A DNA stretch of 64,000 nucleotides from Prochlorococcus sp. MIT 0701. GTDB taxonomy: Bacteria; Cyanobacteriota; Cyanobacteriia; PCC-6307; Cyanobiaceae. A program made the position numbers and the translations under genes. Position 1 is the stretch's first letter, and every line of letters begins with the position of its first letter. The notes beneath the pieces were generated by a model that was given only the letters and a program-made list of their open reading frames with translations, did no database searches and had not been told where the DNA came from. Shown piece after piece: positions 8,187-16,215 of the stretch. Location: positions 186,001 to 250,000 of the forward strand of contig NZ_JNBA01000039.1 in NCBI RefSeq assembly GCF_000760295.1, in the 5' to 3' direction.

Positions 8187-8404
8187 GAAAGCTCTGGGTG
8201 CAGTGGCAGGAGCTCTATGCGAGGGAGTGGTCACAATGGTTGGCCTGGCCTTTATTTGCACTTGGGATCTGGGGGATGCTCGCCGGAGGCAGCACTGGCT
8301 GGTTTTTGCCTAGTTTTTTATTGTGGTGGGTCGCTTGTGATCACATCGTGCCTCCCTGGAGGAGATGGCGAAAGAAGCAACTGGCAAAGAAGGAAAGGAA
8401 GTAG
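8183..8404 (+). CDS. Small Trp-rich membrane protein
   Basis: From GTG 8183, preceded by a GAGGAGAAGG ribosome binding site, the product is 73 residues. It starts [16 protein letters not shown], has one or two membrane segments (WLAWPLFALGIWGMLAGG and FLPSFLLWWVACDHIV), and ends in a very basic tail (PPWRRWRKKQLAKKERK). The frame extends upstream to 8105, but the ribosome binding site and stop-start overlap with the preceding ORF favour 8183. Function unknown; topology suggests a cytoplasmic basic tail. Confidence 0.6.
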   Translation: MRKLWVQWQELYAREWSQWLAWPLFALGIWGMLAGGSTGWFLPSFLLWWVACDHIVPPWRRWRKKQLAKKERK

Positions 8405-8569
8405 ACAGCCACATCAATCACTCTCCGTTCGCCAGCGATCTATTCCCTGGAGTTAGAAATCTATGAGCAAGCTCACACTTGCGTTTGAGCCAGATCACCT
8501 CCTGAGCGAGTGATCAGCGAGAAGCTAACTGCATCGAAGGCAAACAACCTTCTCCACCAGAGTAAATCA

Positions 8570-8755
8570 ATGACCATTGAACGCCACGATCAAGAACTAA
8601 GCCTTGATCAACTTGGAGCCATCTCTGCTGGTATCCGTGTTGGCTTTATCGTTGGACCTGTTAGCACTCAAGGCAACGCTAGAAGGCCAATTTGGGTTAG
8701 GCCAACTAGATTGGATGTCGGGCCTATTAGCACTCCACGCCGCAATTTTATTTAA
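8570..8755 (+). CDS. Candidate secreted peptide with a double-glycine-type leader
   Basis: A 61-residue ORF from ATG 8570 (open frame from 8510). Residues 8-21 read QELSLDQLGAISAG. Counting back from the predicted cut after Gly21, Leu-12, Ser-11, Leu-7 and Ile-4 fit the bacteriocin leader consensus LSxxELxxIxGG, with Ala in place of the first Gly. The predicted 40-residue product has no Cys, about seven Arg, five Pro and one acidic residue. It contains two near-repeats, VGPVST and VGPIST, around an RRPIWVRPTR core. Such leaders are normally removed by a C39-protease ABC exporter; none lies in this window. A strong hairpin follows. The product's role is inference. Confidence 0.5.
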   Translation: MTIERHDQELSLDQLGAISAGIRVGFIVGPVSTQGNARRPIWVRPTRLDVGPISTPRRNFI

Positions 8756-8794
8756 ATGAGACAACACTACGCGGGGGATTGAAAAGACTAAGAG

Positions 8795-8825
8795 AACAAC
8801 TGCAGCGAGTTACGCTGCAGTTGTT
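8795..8825 (+). terminator. Perfect 13-bp hairpin after the leader peptide gene
   Basis: Bases 8795-8807 and 8813-8825 are perfect inverted repeats with a 5-base AGTTA loop; the 3' arm runs into TTGTTTGGGCTTT. The T-run is interrupted, but stem length and position 40 bases after the peptide stop suggest a transcription terminator or RNA-stabilising hairpin. Confidence 0.6.
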
Positions 8826-9217
8826 TGGGCTTTGTAGTAGCAGTTAAAGATGAATCGAATGATCAACTAATCTTGAACAGTTGAATGCCTGAGAACAATG
8901 CTTCGACCTTTTCCTGGCACTTAAAGCTTCTACTTAAGAAGAAAGCAAAGCTAAGAGCCGAGCGGCGATAGAGATCAAGCTCAAAGATATTGTTCTCGAC
9001 AACAGATTAATTGTAGAGGTTAGTAAGCTTGGGACAAACATTCGATAGGGTTGATATTCATGACAGCAATAGCAACCTTTTATCTTACATTTCTATAAAA
9101 GGTGATAGTAATAGGCCTAAGTGATAGCGTGAATTGCTAGGCTATAATCCCTAGGCTTCACCTTTTACAGGTCGAGGTACAGGCGCTCTAATCTATTGAC
9201 AAGTTAAAATCGACCTT
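8826..9217. other. AT-rich gap without a confident gene
   Basis: A protein-like but start-less stretch at about 8960-9048 (RAAIEIKLKDIVLDNRLIVE in one frame, just after a stop) could be a gene remnant. A TATAAT-like hexamer occurs at about 9142-9147, near a small CCTAG repeat, upstream of the next gene. Nothing else was seen. Confidence 0.3.
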
Positions 9218-9850
9218 ATGACAGCTAACGGCAACAAACAAGAGGACTACCTAGACGAACACTTCAGTCTTAGTCAACAACAATTGATCTCATATAAGGT
9301 TTTCTGGGTTGATAGTTGGCTAAATCACTGTTGGGAAGATGTGCAGGGAAGGATAAGTAGACTTGACCTTCCTTCTGTTGGCAGAGCCTATAAATCACCC
9401 CCTCCAGCACAACTATTGCTTTTGTCGAACGGCCAGAAAATAGAATTTTTCGACCGAAATAAAGACTACCTCTTGAGGTCTATTCTTGAGGATAGCAAAG
9501 GAGATATAGGCGCTAGTGGTTTCAATAAGCAGTGGCTTTCTGAAAACTCTAATAATAAGGAATTGGAAGAGATTGCAAAGCAATGGGATGCTTTTCTAGA
9601 AGAAGAGTGTGATCACGTGATTGAAGCTCAGAAAAGTGAGAGCATCAGACTAATCACATCCTCATTGCCTGTAACAGTAAGAAATTTAGAGTTTGCCAAG
9701 CAAGAAAAAGAACAACACTGGGATTGGGAAATAAGCAACGGATTCATCATGCTGACTTGTAGCGAAGATGACTTCAATAACACGCTTAAGCCTTATTTGG
9801 AGAGTGGTCAGGCAGACTACCTGGATTCTAATTCAGGTCCTTTATCTTAG
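9218..9850 (+). CDS. Unknown acidic 210-residue protein
   Basis: Soluble protein starting MTANGNKQEDYLDEHFSLSQ. It is rich in Glu, Asp, Asn, Ser and Trp, with no signal peptide and no membrane segment. The N-terminal third contains YKVFWVDSWLNHCWEDV; the middle is helical and charged. No domain was recognised. Codon use is AT-rich compared with the core genes, and it is flanked by gene-poor sequence on both sides, consistent with an accessory gene of recent arrival. It could be part of a strain-specific family. Confidence 0.5.
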   Translation: MTANGNKQEDYLDEHFSLSQQQLISYKVFWVDSWLNHCWEDVQGRISRLDLPSVGRAYKSPPPAQLLLLSNGQKIEFFDRNKDYLLRSILEDSKGDIGASGFNKQWLSENSNNKELEEIAKQWDAFLEEECDHVIEAQKSESIRLITSSLPVTVRNLEFAKQEKEQHWDWEISNGFIMLTCSEDDFNNTLKPYLESGQADYLDSNSGPLS

Positions 9851-10399
9851 GTTGATTTGACTGATCTGGAAAACCAAACCAATAGCATTAGTATTTATCA
9901 TGATATCAAGTCAATAACAAAGGAGCGATCAAAACCGCGAAGCATTTTCTAAATGCCTAAAAGAGTGGTTAAAATTGAAGATCTTCATGCCAAAATAAGG
10001 AGTGGATCAACAATGAATGGAGTGGCATATGGGTTAAGCATGTAGTCGTAGCATTAGAATAAGCCTTTTAAATGAAGAAAACAGATCCCAATAGCTAAAT
10101 TAGATAGAAACAAGATTCATCTAGAAAAAATTCATGTTAATAGTGCTTAAACTTGTTGGTGTCGAGTTGATCTTGAGGCAGACCAAACAGCATTAAAATC
10201 CAATTAGCTTGTCAAGTCTGGCAAGGCTGGAACTATTAATAAGGCAGGCTGATGTTGTCTTTAAAGCTATTGGATAATTGCCATTCAACAAAATTCTACT
10301 AGCATTGATGTTACCTTGCCAGACAAAGAAGAATTATGGCTATGAATAATAGATGAACAATAGAGAACACCTATTCTTTACTATTTATCGCCAACCTTC
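9851..10399. other. AT-rich gap with short protein-like fragments
   Basis: No intact gene. Short fragments interrupted by stops look faintly protein-like, for example a 30-codon ORF from ATG 9953 (MPKRVVKIEDLHAKIRS) and a stretch near 10160-10250 reading VDLEADQTALKSN then LVKSGKAGTINKAG. They may be remains of a decayed gene, but no family can be named. Confidence 0.25.
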
Positions 10400-10771
10400 T
10401 CATTCGATAAATTTTGGCCTGGTCAAGGCAAGAGTAAGGCCACCAATCAATCCAAGATTCATAAATAGTGCTTTAGGCTGGAAGGGGAATGCGTGGAAGA
10501 TGATTGTTGTAGGCACAAGAAAAATGAGTAATAGTGATGCTCCAAGTTTTTGATTCTTGCCAAATACAAGAAGTACTGATCCAACAACGAGGCAGGCAAT
10601 TGCTGCCAACAACAAGAAGGGTGCCAGTGGAGCTGGGATCCCTTGGCCTGATATTGCTTCAACTACTGATGAGAACTTGGTAATCTTTGAAGGTACTGCG
10701 ACAACAAAAACAGCGGTCAAACAAAGCCTGCCGATGAAATCAACTGACTTCCATACATGTGGTTGATGCAT
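10400..10771 (-). CDS. DoxX-family membrane protein
   Basis: A 123-residue protein with four membrane segments: IGRLCLTAVFVVAVPSKI, LAPFLLLAAIACLVVGSVLL, LGASLLLIFLVPTTIIFHAF and LFMNLGLIGGLTLAL. The GRL at the start, the Ser-Lys after the first helix and the closely packed four-helix layout match DoxX/DUF417-like proteins, often linked to quinone or redox homeostasis. ATG 10771 gives a short N-terminus; the frame is open to a TTG at 10801. The exact role in this organism cannot be told from sequence. Confidence 0.75.
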   Translation of the reverse strand: MHQPHVWKSVDFIGRLCLTAVFVVAVPSKITKFSSVVEAISGQGIPAPLAPFLLLAAIACLVVGSVLLVFGKNQKLGASLLLIFLVPTTIIFHAFPFQPKALFMNLGLIGGLTLALTRPKFIE

Positions 10772-10935
10772 TGTTCTGATTGGTTCTCTGCCAATTATCA
10801 ACGAATGATGTTGTGCAGGCCCAAATGGTCTTGATTCCTTACCAAAATGGCATTGATAAAAGCAATCCTGATGGATTGATAGCTATCTGCAATGAAGATA
10901 AGCGAGTCCAATCTTGAGGGCGCTACTGGTTTCGA

Positions 10936-11136
10936 TCAGCCAAAGCGTTTGGTCATCAGAGCCAGCCAAAGCTTTGATGAAGCACCCACTAGATCCATTG
11001 TCTGCTCTTGCCATGGTCTGATAGCAGCAATAGGGCTGGAAGGAGTATTCTCAGCAGAACTATGCATAACCTACAGGCTGTCAAGAGGCACAGTACTGTC
11101 ATGAATATCATCTTCATTGACTTGACCGTGAGACAT
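10936..11136 (-). pseudogene. Possible small gene interrupted by one amber codon
   Basis: The minus strand reads MSHGQVNEDDIHDSTVPLDS-L, then a single TAG (11073-11071), then in the same frame VMHSSAENTPSSPIAAI and MDLVGASSKLWLALMTKRFG to a TGA. Amino-acid composition is protein-like on both sides of the stop, and a fresh ATG lies two codons after it (11067). It may be a 66-codon gene with one nonsense change, or a 43-residue ORF starting at 11067. The overlapping plus-strand ORF at 10892 has no features to support it. Function unknown. Confidence 0.3.
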
Positions 11137-11303
11137 TCAGGTGATTACCTCTAAGTATTAGCCATGATCTCTGGGGCAAGCCTTGGTACGGCTGATTCAT
11201 AGTCATTGCGTTACATCAAAATGCAATGCAGGATCATCCGTACCAATGGCGATCAAGGTGGATCGTGACGAACAAAGCTCACATCGAAAGCCAATCATTA
11301 ACG

Positions 11304-11657
11304 ATGAATCAGCCCACTCCAACCCCTATTTCTGCAAAGGATCTGCATCGCTGGCTGAGCAACTCGTCCTCTCTGCCAATCTGTGTGGATGTGAGAGAAG
11401 ACCAGGAGCTTGAGTTAGCCCGATTCCCAGCAGATGTATTGCATTTGCCGCTGAGCCGATCTTCTGATTGGATGGAAACTCTGCCTCAACTATTACCAAA
11501 TGACCGGCCTGTCGTCGTGATTTGCCATGCTGGCATACGCAGTTGGAACTTCGGGAGCTGGCTTTTAGAGCAGGATAATGGTTATCAGGTCTGGAATCTA
11601 GAAGGCGGAATCGACGCTTGGAGCATCAATGTCGACTCAAGCGTGCCCCGCTATTAA
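11304..11657 (+). CDS. Single-domain rhodanese-like protein
   Basis: A 117-residue protein in the GlpE class. It has ICVDVREDQELELARFP (the DVRE motif of rhodaneses), HLPLSRS, and the active-site loop VVVICHAGIRSW with the catalytic Cys, followed by GYQVWNLEGGIDAW. This predicts sulfur transfer to or from the loop Cys as a persulfide; the in vivo acceptor is unknown. ATG 11304 is chosen because residues encoded upstream do not fit the domain, although the frame is open to 11226. It is a solitary gene in an AT-rich zone. Confidence 0.88.
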   Translation: MNQPTPTPISAKDLHRWLSNSSSLPICVDVREDQELELARFPADVLHLPLSRSSDWMETLPQLLPNDRPVVVICHAGIRSWNFGSWLLEQDNGYQVWNLEGGIDAWSINVDSSVPRY

Positions 11658-12216
11658 GCAAGGGTTCAAAACACATGCAAAGCTCCAGATTGATCTAAAA
11701 CTAAGCCGACATTTATTCTAATGTAGAAATCAACTAAAGAATTGTCAGCTTGCTCGATCTGTTCTGAGGTTGAACAGTTAAAACTAGGCCTGATCACGAG
11801 ACGTAGTTTTGATGGCAAGGCAATAAAGACGCAAAAAAAACAATGGCTCTTCTCGAGAGCAGGGCAGCCATCAAATGCAAAGTTGCTAGATAAGATCAGA
11901 TCAAATGCTCGATCATGGCAGACAAAATAATTTTGACCGAACAGAGAAATCTGCTTTGAGGAAGGAGTGCTTGATTGAGTGAGATTGAGGGCCTGAGAAA
12001 GAGCCGACCCGCTCACAAAGCCTGAAGATGAAGAGCTTACAAGTATTATATGTAAATAAAGAGTGTGAATAGATAAAAGCATCGTTATGCTTGCAATATC
12101 ACCAGAAATTGTTACCAGCTTGCGCAAATTTTGGCTATTTATATAAATAAAACCGTTCTAGTCTTCTAGCAACCTAAGAGGATAAGATCCTAGAGGGAGG
12201 TAGTTAAATCTCACCA
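11658..12216. other. Gap with competing doubtful ORFs
   Basis: A plus-strand frame at 11742-11930 (TTG start, LSACSICSEVEQLKLG) and a longer minus-strand frame at 11666-12127 (TTG start) overlap. The plus frame has balanced charged residues but no ribosome binding site. The minus frame is rich in Ser, Phe and Leu, as antisense frames often are. Neither could be accepted. Confidence 0.25.
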
Positions 12217-12408
12217 TTACGCAGCAACCTTGCTATTACAGAATAGAGTTTGAACTCTATCTATTGCATGATCTGATTGCCAAGCATTCCCACCAATAGC
12301 AAGAATTGCCCGCCTTTGCAGATTGGTATCTCCACAGGCAAGTGTTGCTGCTTTGAGGATGGGAGCAGCTAAAAGACTTAAAGAAACTAGAATTAGTCTT
12401 GATTCCAC
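12217..12408 (-). CDS. Small possibly exported protein
   Basis: A 63-residue ORF with a GTG start. A short basic N-terminus is followed by a hydrophobic stretch, LILVSLSLLAAPILKAATLA, that could act as a signal peptide. The remaining part has two Cys residues (ACGDTN and LFCNSK), which might form a disulfide after export. It overlaps the upstream minus-strand ORF by 16 bases, suggesting coupled translation. No family recognised and no clear ribosome binding site. Confidence 0.35.
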   Translation of the reverse strand: MESRLILVSLSLLAAPILKAATLACGDTNLQRRAILAIGGNAWQSDHAIDRVQTLFCNSKVAA

Positions 12409-12587
12409 TTCTTGATCAAACTGCCGAAAAACTCTCTTTGGCCTGTGGTGAGTTCAAATTGGTTTTTTACGGGGTTTGCTAGGGACATCCGCATTGATGG
12501 AATTGCTGTTACCGCTAAAACTGCAGCAAGAACTACACGAAGCAATCCAGTGGAAACCAAAACAATCAAACCACTGTTGTACTTCAT
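12393..12587 (-). CDS. Small membrane-anchored or exported protein
   Basis: A 64-residue ORF starting MKYNSGLIVLVSTGLLRVV, with one hydrophobic segment over about residues 6-29 and a polar C-terminal half ending in TTGQREFFGSLIKKWNQD. The gene directly precedes and overlaps another small ORF with a hydrophobic N-terminus. Function unknown. The pairing of two short signal-like proteins is the main support. Confidence 0.4.
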   Translation of the reverse strand: MKYNSGLIVLVSTGLLRVVLAAVLAVTAIPSMRMSLANPVKNQFELTTGQREFFGSLIKKWNQD

Positions 12588-12856
12588 CGGTAAGGGTTCA
12601 AATGATCAGAGTTAAAGGAAAGTCTCCAACCAAAGGTTCTGGAGTTAACAATTCAGATCTAAACCCTTTTCTGCTCTAGCACAACCCTTCAAATGAAGGA
12701 TTCTACCGTTGAATGTTGCCTTCTCTCGTTAATGAAACTTTTACCTAAACCCTCTTTGCAGATGCCCTTTACATCGATCGTTGTCTTAAGAAAAGCCATC
12801 CAGGCTAAGCACTTTCATCACGTGGCTTGATCAAGCGGGATTCAGATCTAAGACGA

Positions 12857-13282
12857 TCAAATCTCGTCTTCGTGTTCGAGAAGCAGCTGCCCGAAAGCAA
12901 CATAGAGACTTTCCTCTGTGCTGCCAGGCGTCAGCGGGGGTGTCTTGGCAACGGTCGTTTTACCTTTTCTGGCGGGGGAGGATCTGTCGAGAGGGTTCAT
13001 TTCGCCTTGTTGTTGGCGAACTCCTTCAGGCTGCTCCTGGCTCTGTCGCTTTGCTTCGGCATCCTTCAGGCGGGCCATCAAGTGGGGAGGAACTGTGCCA
13101 TCAGGGCTCACCTGCATCAATTCCTGGAAGAGGGCCTGGGGATTGTCTTCAGTTTCAATGCGGTGGCGACGTTTGCTTGCCCGGGGCTCTGCTGTACTTG
13201 GAGCATCTGGCGTTGGCAAGGGCCGGGGTAACTGACGACCCAGTTCACGTAGACGTTCAAGACTGCGGGGATCAAAACTCAT
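12857..13282 (-). CDS. Unknown soluble protein, likely conserved in marine cyanobacteria
   Basis: A 141-residue hydrophilic protein from ATG 13282 (MSFDPRSLERLRELGRQLP). Pro, Arg, Gln and Ser are abundant, and long parts look disordered (RPLPTPDAPSTAEPRASKRR). A more ordered segment lies around LFQELMQVSPDGTVPPHLM, and the C-terminus ends ESLYVAFGQLLLEHEDEI. The frame is open to 13423, but the upstream residues look like untranslated sequence. Codon use is like the core genes. No function known. Confidence 0.65.
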   Translation of the reverse strand: MSFDPRSLERLRELGRQLPRPLPTPDAPSTAEPRASKRRHRIETEDNPQALFQELMQVSPDGTVPPHLMARLKDAEAKRQSQEQPEGVRQQQGEMNPLDRSSPARKGKTTVAKTPPLTPGSTEESLYVAFGQLLLEHEDEI

Positions 13283-13304
13283 CGGAGTGGTTGGCGTGGA
13301 GTAT

Positions 13305-13781
13305 TTAGCTGCAGCCCAGGCTGTCTGCCGTGTTGCGACCTGTGATCGGGTTGGTTCCCTCCGCCACCTCACACAGCGTTGTGAGCGCATCGCCTCGCAG
13401 AGGCACATTGGTGAAGTCGGCACCTGTAATGGTCACGTTTTTGAAGCGGGTGTTGAAAGCGAAGGCGTCCTCAAGGACTGCATTGGTGAGGTCAGTTCCA
13501 TCAAATATGGCGGAATCAAGGGTGGAGTCGCGCAAGTTGGTGTTGCTGAGGTTGGCATCGTGAAGCTTGGCTCCAAAAAGGGTGGATCCTTCTAGATCAC
13601 TCCCAGATAGATTGGCCTCGCGCAGGTTGGCAAGATTAAATGTGTCGCCTCGCAGATCTTGGTTCGAGAAATCTGCATTGACCAACACCTGTTGGGAATG
13701 ATTCATGATTGCCCAGCTTGGTTGCAGTGGCAATAGAAGTAGAAGGACAGCAGCAGCAAAGCCAAGTAGACGGGCGAACAT
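13305..13781 (-). CDS. Exported pentapeptide-repeat protein
   Basis: A 158-residue protein with a signal peptide (MFARLLGFAAAVLLLLLPLQ, cut near PSWA-IM), then a run of A(D/N)LxX pentapeptide repeats from about residue 35 to 125: ADFSNQDLRGDTFNLANLRE, ANLSGSDLEG, ANLSNTNLRD. These fold into a right-handed quadrilateral beta-helix. A C-terminal part with two Cys residues (TLCEV and LGCS) may be disulfide-bonded. Location in the thylakoid lumen or periplasm is expected. The partner is unknown. Confidence 0.85.
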   Translation of the reverse strand: MFARLLGFAAAVLLLLLPLQPSWAIMNHSQQVLVNADFSNQDLRGDTFNLANLREANLSGSDLEGSTLFGAKLHDANLSNTNLRDSTLDSAIFDGTDLTNAVLEDAFAFNTRFKNVTITGADFTNVPLRGDALTTLCEVAEGTNPITGRNTADSLGCS

Positions 13782-14012
13782 TGGGATAGGGGTTAAATAG
13801 TTAAACCATAGGTCTATAGGTAGAGGAATGATGGCTCATGAGGAAGAAGTTTGCTGAGCTACGCATCCGCATCCCCATGAACGCTTCTACGAGATCTATC
13901 AACAGTTACTCATGAATCATCCAAGCAGATAATTTGTCATGTTAATTACATAACAATAAACTCTACTATCAATATAAAAACCAAAGGGCTGATTCAGGAT
14001 TTGTCAGGGAGA

Positions 14013-14945
14013 TTATTGCCTGCCTACTAACTTACGAGTTGGCTTCCACTCACTCGCAAAGACTGCAAGCGCTAGAATCACCAGAGAAATATAGGCACTT
14101 GCTGAAAGCTTATTCTGCAGGAAAACAACTCCTAGGAAAACTCCTACTAAAGGAACTAGATAGTTAACGAAGCCTGCAAATGAAGCTCCAGCAAGACCAA
14201 CAAGACGAACATATAATACATAAACCAGACCTCCAGCAAAAGCACCCTGAGCAACCATTGCAAGCATGGCATTACTCTCTAGAGGATGGTGCGTTAAAGG
14301 TTGGCCAAGCAAAAGCAGTAGAGCACCTAGCTCGACGGCACCACAAAGAAGTATATCTCTTGCAATTTTTATCGGAATACCCATCTCTGGCAGGGTTCTA
14401 ATCAATACAAGACTAATCGAAAAGCTAAGTGCAGCGGTTAGAATTGCAGCACTTCCAAGTAGGCTATTGCCTTGTTGAGACTGGCTAACCTGCGGCCATA
14501 GCAAGATAACAACACCTGCAAAACCCAGAGCAATGCCAATAAACTTTCCTCTCGTAACTGGCTCACTGCGAACAAAAACAACAACTAAGATTAGTGTAAA
14601 GATTGCCACGAGTGACATCAGGATCGCCGCAATAGCACTGTTGACATGTTGCTGACCCCAGGCAACAAGGAAGAAAGGAAGAGTTGCTTCAAAGAAGCCA
14701 ATCATAATGATACGACGCCAATAACTGATCTTTGAAACCGTATTATCGTGAGCTTCAGGCAAGATAAATAAGAATCCACTCAGTGTTAGGAAGCCAATCG
14801 TCGCTCTAAGCCATGAAACTGCTTGAGGAGTAAAGACCTCTAGGGCAAGATAATTAAGTAAGAACTGAGACCCCCAGATTAGAGCAATCAAGATGAGAAG
14901 TACATATCGAGATCTAGATCCCTGGATTTGATTTGTCTGTCCCAT
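14013..14945 (-). CDS. EamA/DMT-family membrane transporter
   Basis: A 310-residue protein with about ten hydrophobic helices in two EamA halves. The first half starts YVLLILIALIWGSQFLLN and the second begins near GSAAILTAALSFSISLVLIR. The family exports small metabolites or amino acids; no substrate can be inferred here. ATG 14945 gives a short hydrophilic leader; a GTG at 14972 is also in frame. Codon use is AT-rich relative to core genes, and gene-poor sequence lies on both sides. Confidence 0.85.
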   Translation of the reverse strand: MGQTNQIQGSRSRYVLLILIALIWGSQFLLNYLALEVFTPQAVSWLRATIGFLTLSGFLFILPEAHDNTVSKISYWRRIIMIGFFEATLPFFLVAWGQQHVNSAIAAILMSLVAIFTLILVVVFVRSEPVTRGKFIGIALGFAGVVILLWPQVSQSQQGNSLLGSAAILTAALSFSISLVLIRTLPEMGIPIKIARDILLCGAVELGALLLLLGQPLTHHPLESNAMLAMVAQGAFAGGLVYVLYVRLVGLAGASFAGFVNYLVPLVGVFLGVVFLQNKLSASAYISLVILALAVFASEWKPTRKLVGRQ

Positions 14946-15127
14946 CGATTTTCTAGCTATATGTTTTTTCACTCTAATGCCATAAGAAGCATCTTAGTTA
15001 TTGTGGTTAAGGAAGCTTAGCTCAATCATCTGAGCATGATCTATTGGGTCATCTGCAAACAATTTACTTATTCGTTAGGCATGTAACTCCAACAACCGTG
15101 AAAATCTACTTGTTCAACTTCTCTTGT

Positions 15128-15277
15128 TCACAGATTGGCTGTTGAGGTTCTTTCATGTAGCTCTGTATTTAAAGCCAACTCTGGGCTGCGACGAATAACA
15201 TATGGGGCCAGATGCTTAAGCCTGGCAATTTCGAAATACAAATAATCAGCTAAGGTTAAATACTTTAATACATTCAC
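15128..15277 (-). CDS. Small ORF with a PxVxxRxSP motif
   Basis: A 49-residue frame from GTG 15277: VNVLKYLTLADYLYFEIARL then KHLAPYVIRRSPELALNTEL and a short tail. Protein-like composition with an aromatic amphipathic N-terminal helix. The segment LAPYVIRRSPELALNTELHE aligns with IGPKVYMRLSPNVVNILLNE of the neighbouring ORF at 15318 (shared PxV..R.SP......L..E), suggesting the two are paralogous or parts of one decayed repeat protein. No family known. Confidence 0.4.
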   Translation of the reverse strand: MNVLKYLTLADYLYFEIARLKHLAPYVIRRSPELALNTELHERTSTANL

Positions 15278-15317
15278 TAATCATTGTTTGCCTGCAAATA
15301 GGGTCCAAGCACCTATT

Positions 15318-15419
15318 CTACCAAGCAAGGCCATCAACCTCTTCATTTAAAAGTATGTTGACAACATTTGGAGAAAGCCTCATATAAACTTTAGGCCCAA
15401 TAAAAATTACTAGATTCAA
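15318..15419 (-). CDS. Small ORF with a strong ribosome binding site
   Basis: A 33-residue ORF with TTG start at 15419. AAGGAG lies five bases before the start, an ideal Shine-Dalgarno arrangement. Product: MNLVIFIGPKVYMRLSPNVV followed by a polar end. It shares a PxVxxRxSP motif with the ORF at 15128. A possible 28-codon frame (15421-15507) ends one base upstream of this start. Translation is plausible; function is unknown, and the short length leaves room for chance. Confidence 0.4.
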   Translation of the reverse strand: MNLVIFIGPKVYMRLSPNVVNILLNEEVDGLAW

Positions 15420-15587
15420 GCTATCTCCTTGATGTTAGTTCTAAAATGGTGAATCTATTTGTGACTGAAGCAAGCAAAGATTGAAGTGACATTCTCTGAG
15501 ACCTCATGGTGTTAAGCACAACCTACTGTTTTGTGGGGTGATACAAAATCGATGAATGGGGGAATTCTTATCTGAGTGCAGCAGCAA

Positions 15588-16007
15588 ATGATGGAGTCAA
15601 CTCGGAAGGGGTGTTGGGGCGAAGAACGGGTGTTGCGCCTGCTACGAAGACGCGGATGGCAGTTGGTGAGTCAACGCTGGTCATGTCGCTATGGGGAGTT
15701 AGATCTTGTGCTTGAGAAGCAGCAACGGCTGTTGGTTGTGGAGGTGAAGTCTCGACGTTGTCGTGGATTAGATCAATGGGGATTAAGGGCCTTTAACAAG
15801 AGAAAGCAGCTGCGATTGATGCGTGCGATTGCATGTTGGCAGGAAACTCATCCTTACTTTGCGGAACACAGCTTGGAGTTGGTGTTGGCGTTGGTGCCCT
15901 TGCCACCGAGTCGCAACACACTCGATTGGATTCGAGTTGACGACCTTGACATTGATGCTGCTGATGAAAACAACTCAATTCTTCATCTCTTGAAGATAGA
16001 TTGCTGA
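15588..16007 (+). CDS. YraN/UPF0102 endonuclease-like protein
   Basis: A 139-residue member of UPF0102, which has a restriction-endonuclease-like fold. It contains GEERVLRLLRRRGWQLVSQR, the catalytic-type RYGELDLVLE, and VVEVKSRR, matching the D-ExK nuclease core. GTG 15576 and ATGs at 15588/15591 are possible starts. The last residues (ENNSILHLLKIDC) replace the apparent original ending: a near-identical copy of bases 15911-15965 lies 1870 bp downstream and ends DIDAAD-stop, suggesting that the gdhA segment was inserted here. The core domain is intact. Confidence 0.85.
   Translation: MMESTRKGCWGEERVLRLLRRRGWQLVSQRWSCRYGELDLVLEKQQRLLVVEVKSRRCRGLDQWGLRAFNKRKQLRLMRAIACWQETHPYFAEHSLELVLALVPLPPSRNTLDWIRVDDLDIDAADENNSILHLLKIDC
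15911..15965 (+). repeat. 55-bp direct repeat, copy 1 (inside yraN)
   Basis: Identical to 17781-17835 except for one base (CGACC here, CAACC there). It encodes the RNTLDWIRVDDLDIDAAD region of YraN. Together the copies bracket gdhA. Confidence 0.9.
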
Positions 16008-16215
16008 CAGTTTCTTAACTCAATTACTTACTATGCAGATAAAATGCATCATAAAACTGGATCAGGCTGTTGTCTGTTTATTGCCAAGTTTTTCAGGATT
16101 CCTGGGAATGCCTTGGTCATACTTATAAGCTGATCTGGATAACATTCTGTATTAAAGACACTTTACGCGCTTGCCATGACATCATACTAAATAACTTCTT
16201 GAGAAAGGTCAGCTG

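Noticed and set aside
10892-11104. 70-codon plus-strand ORF
   Set aside because: No ribosome binding site and no family features; the opposite strand carries more protein-like frames.
11666-12127. 153-codon minus-strand ORF and the overlapping 62-codon plus-strand ORF at 11742
   Set aside because: Both need TTG starts and lack ribosome binding sites; the minus frame has the Ser/Phe/Leu-rich look of antisense translation. Neither could be preferred with confidence.
13287-13595. Plus-strand ORF with Gly/Val-rich repeats
   Set aside because: It is the antisense of the pentapeptide-repeat gene; the repetition is inherited from that gene.
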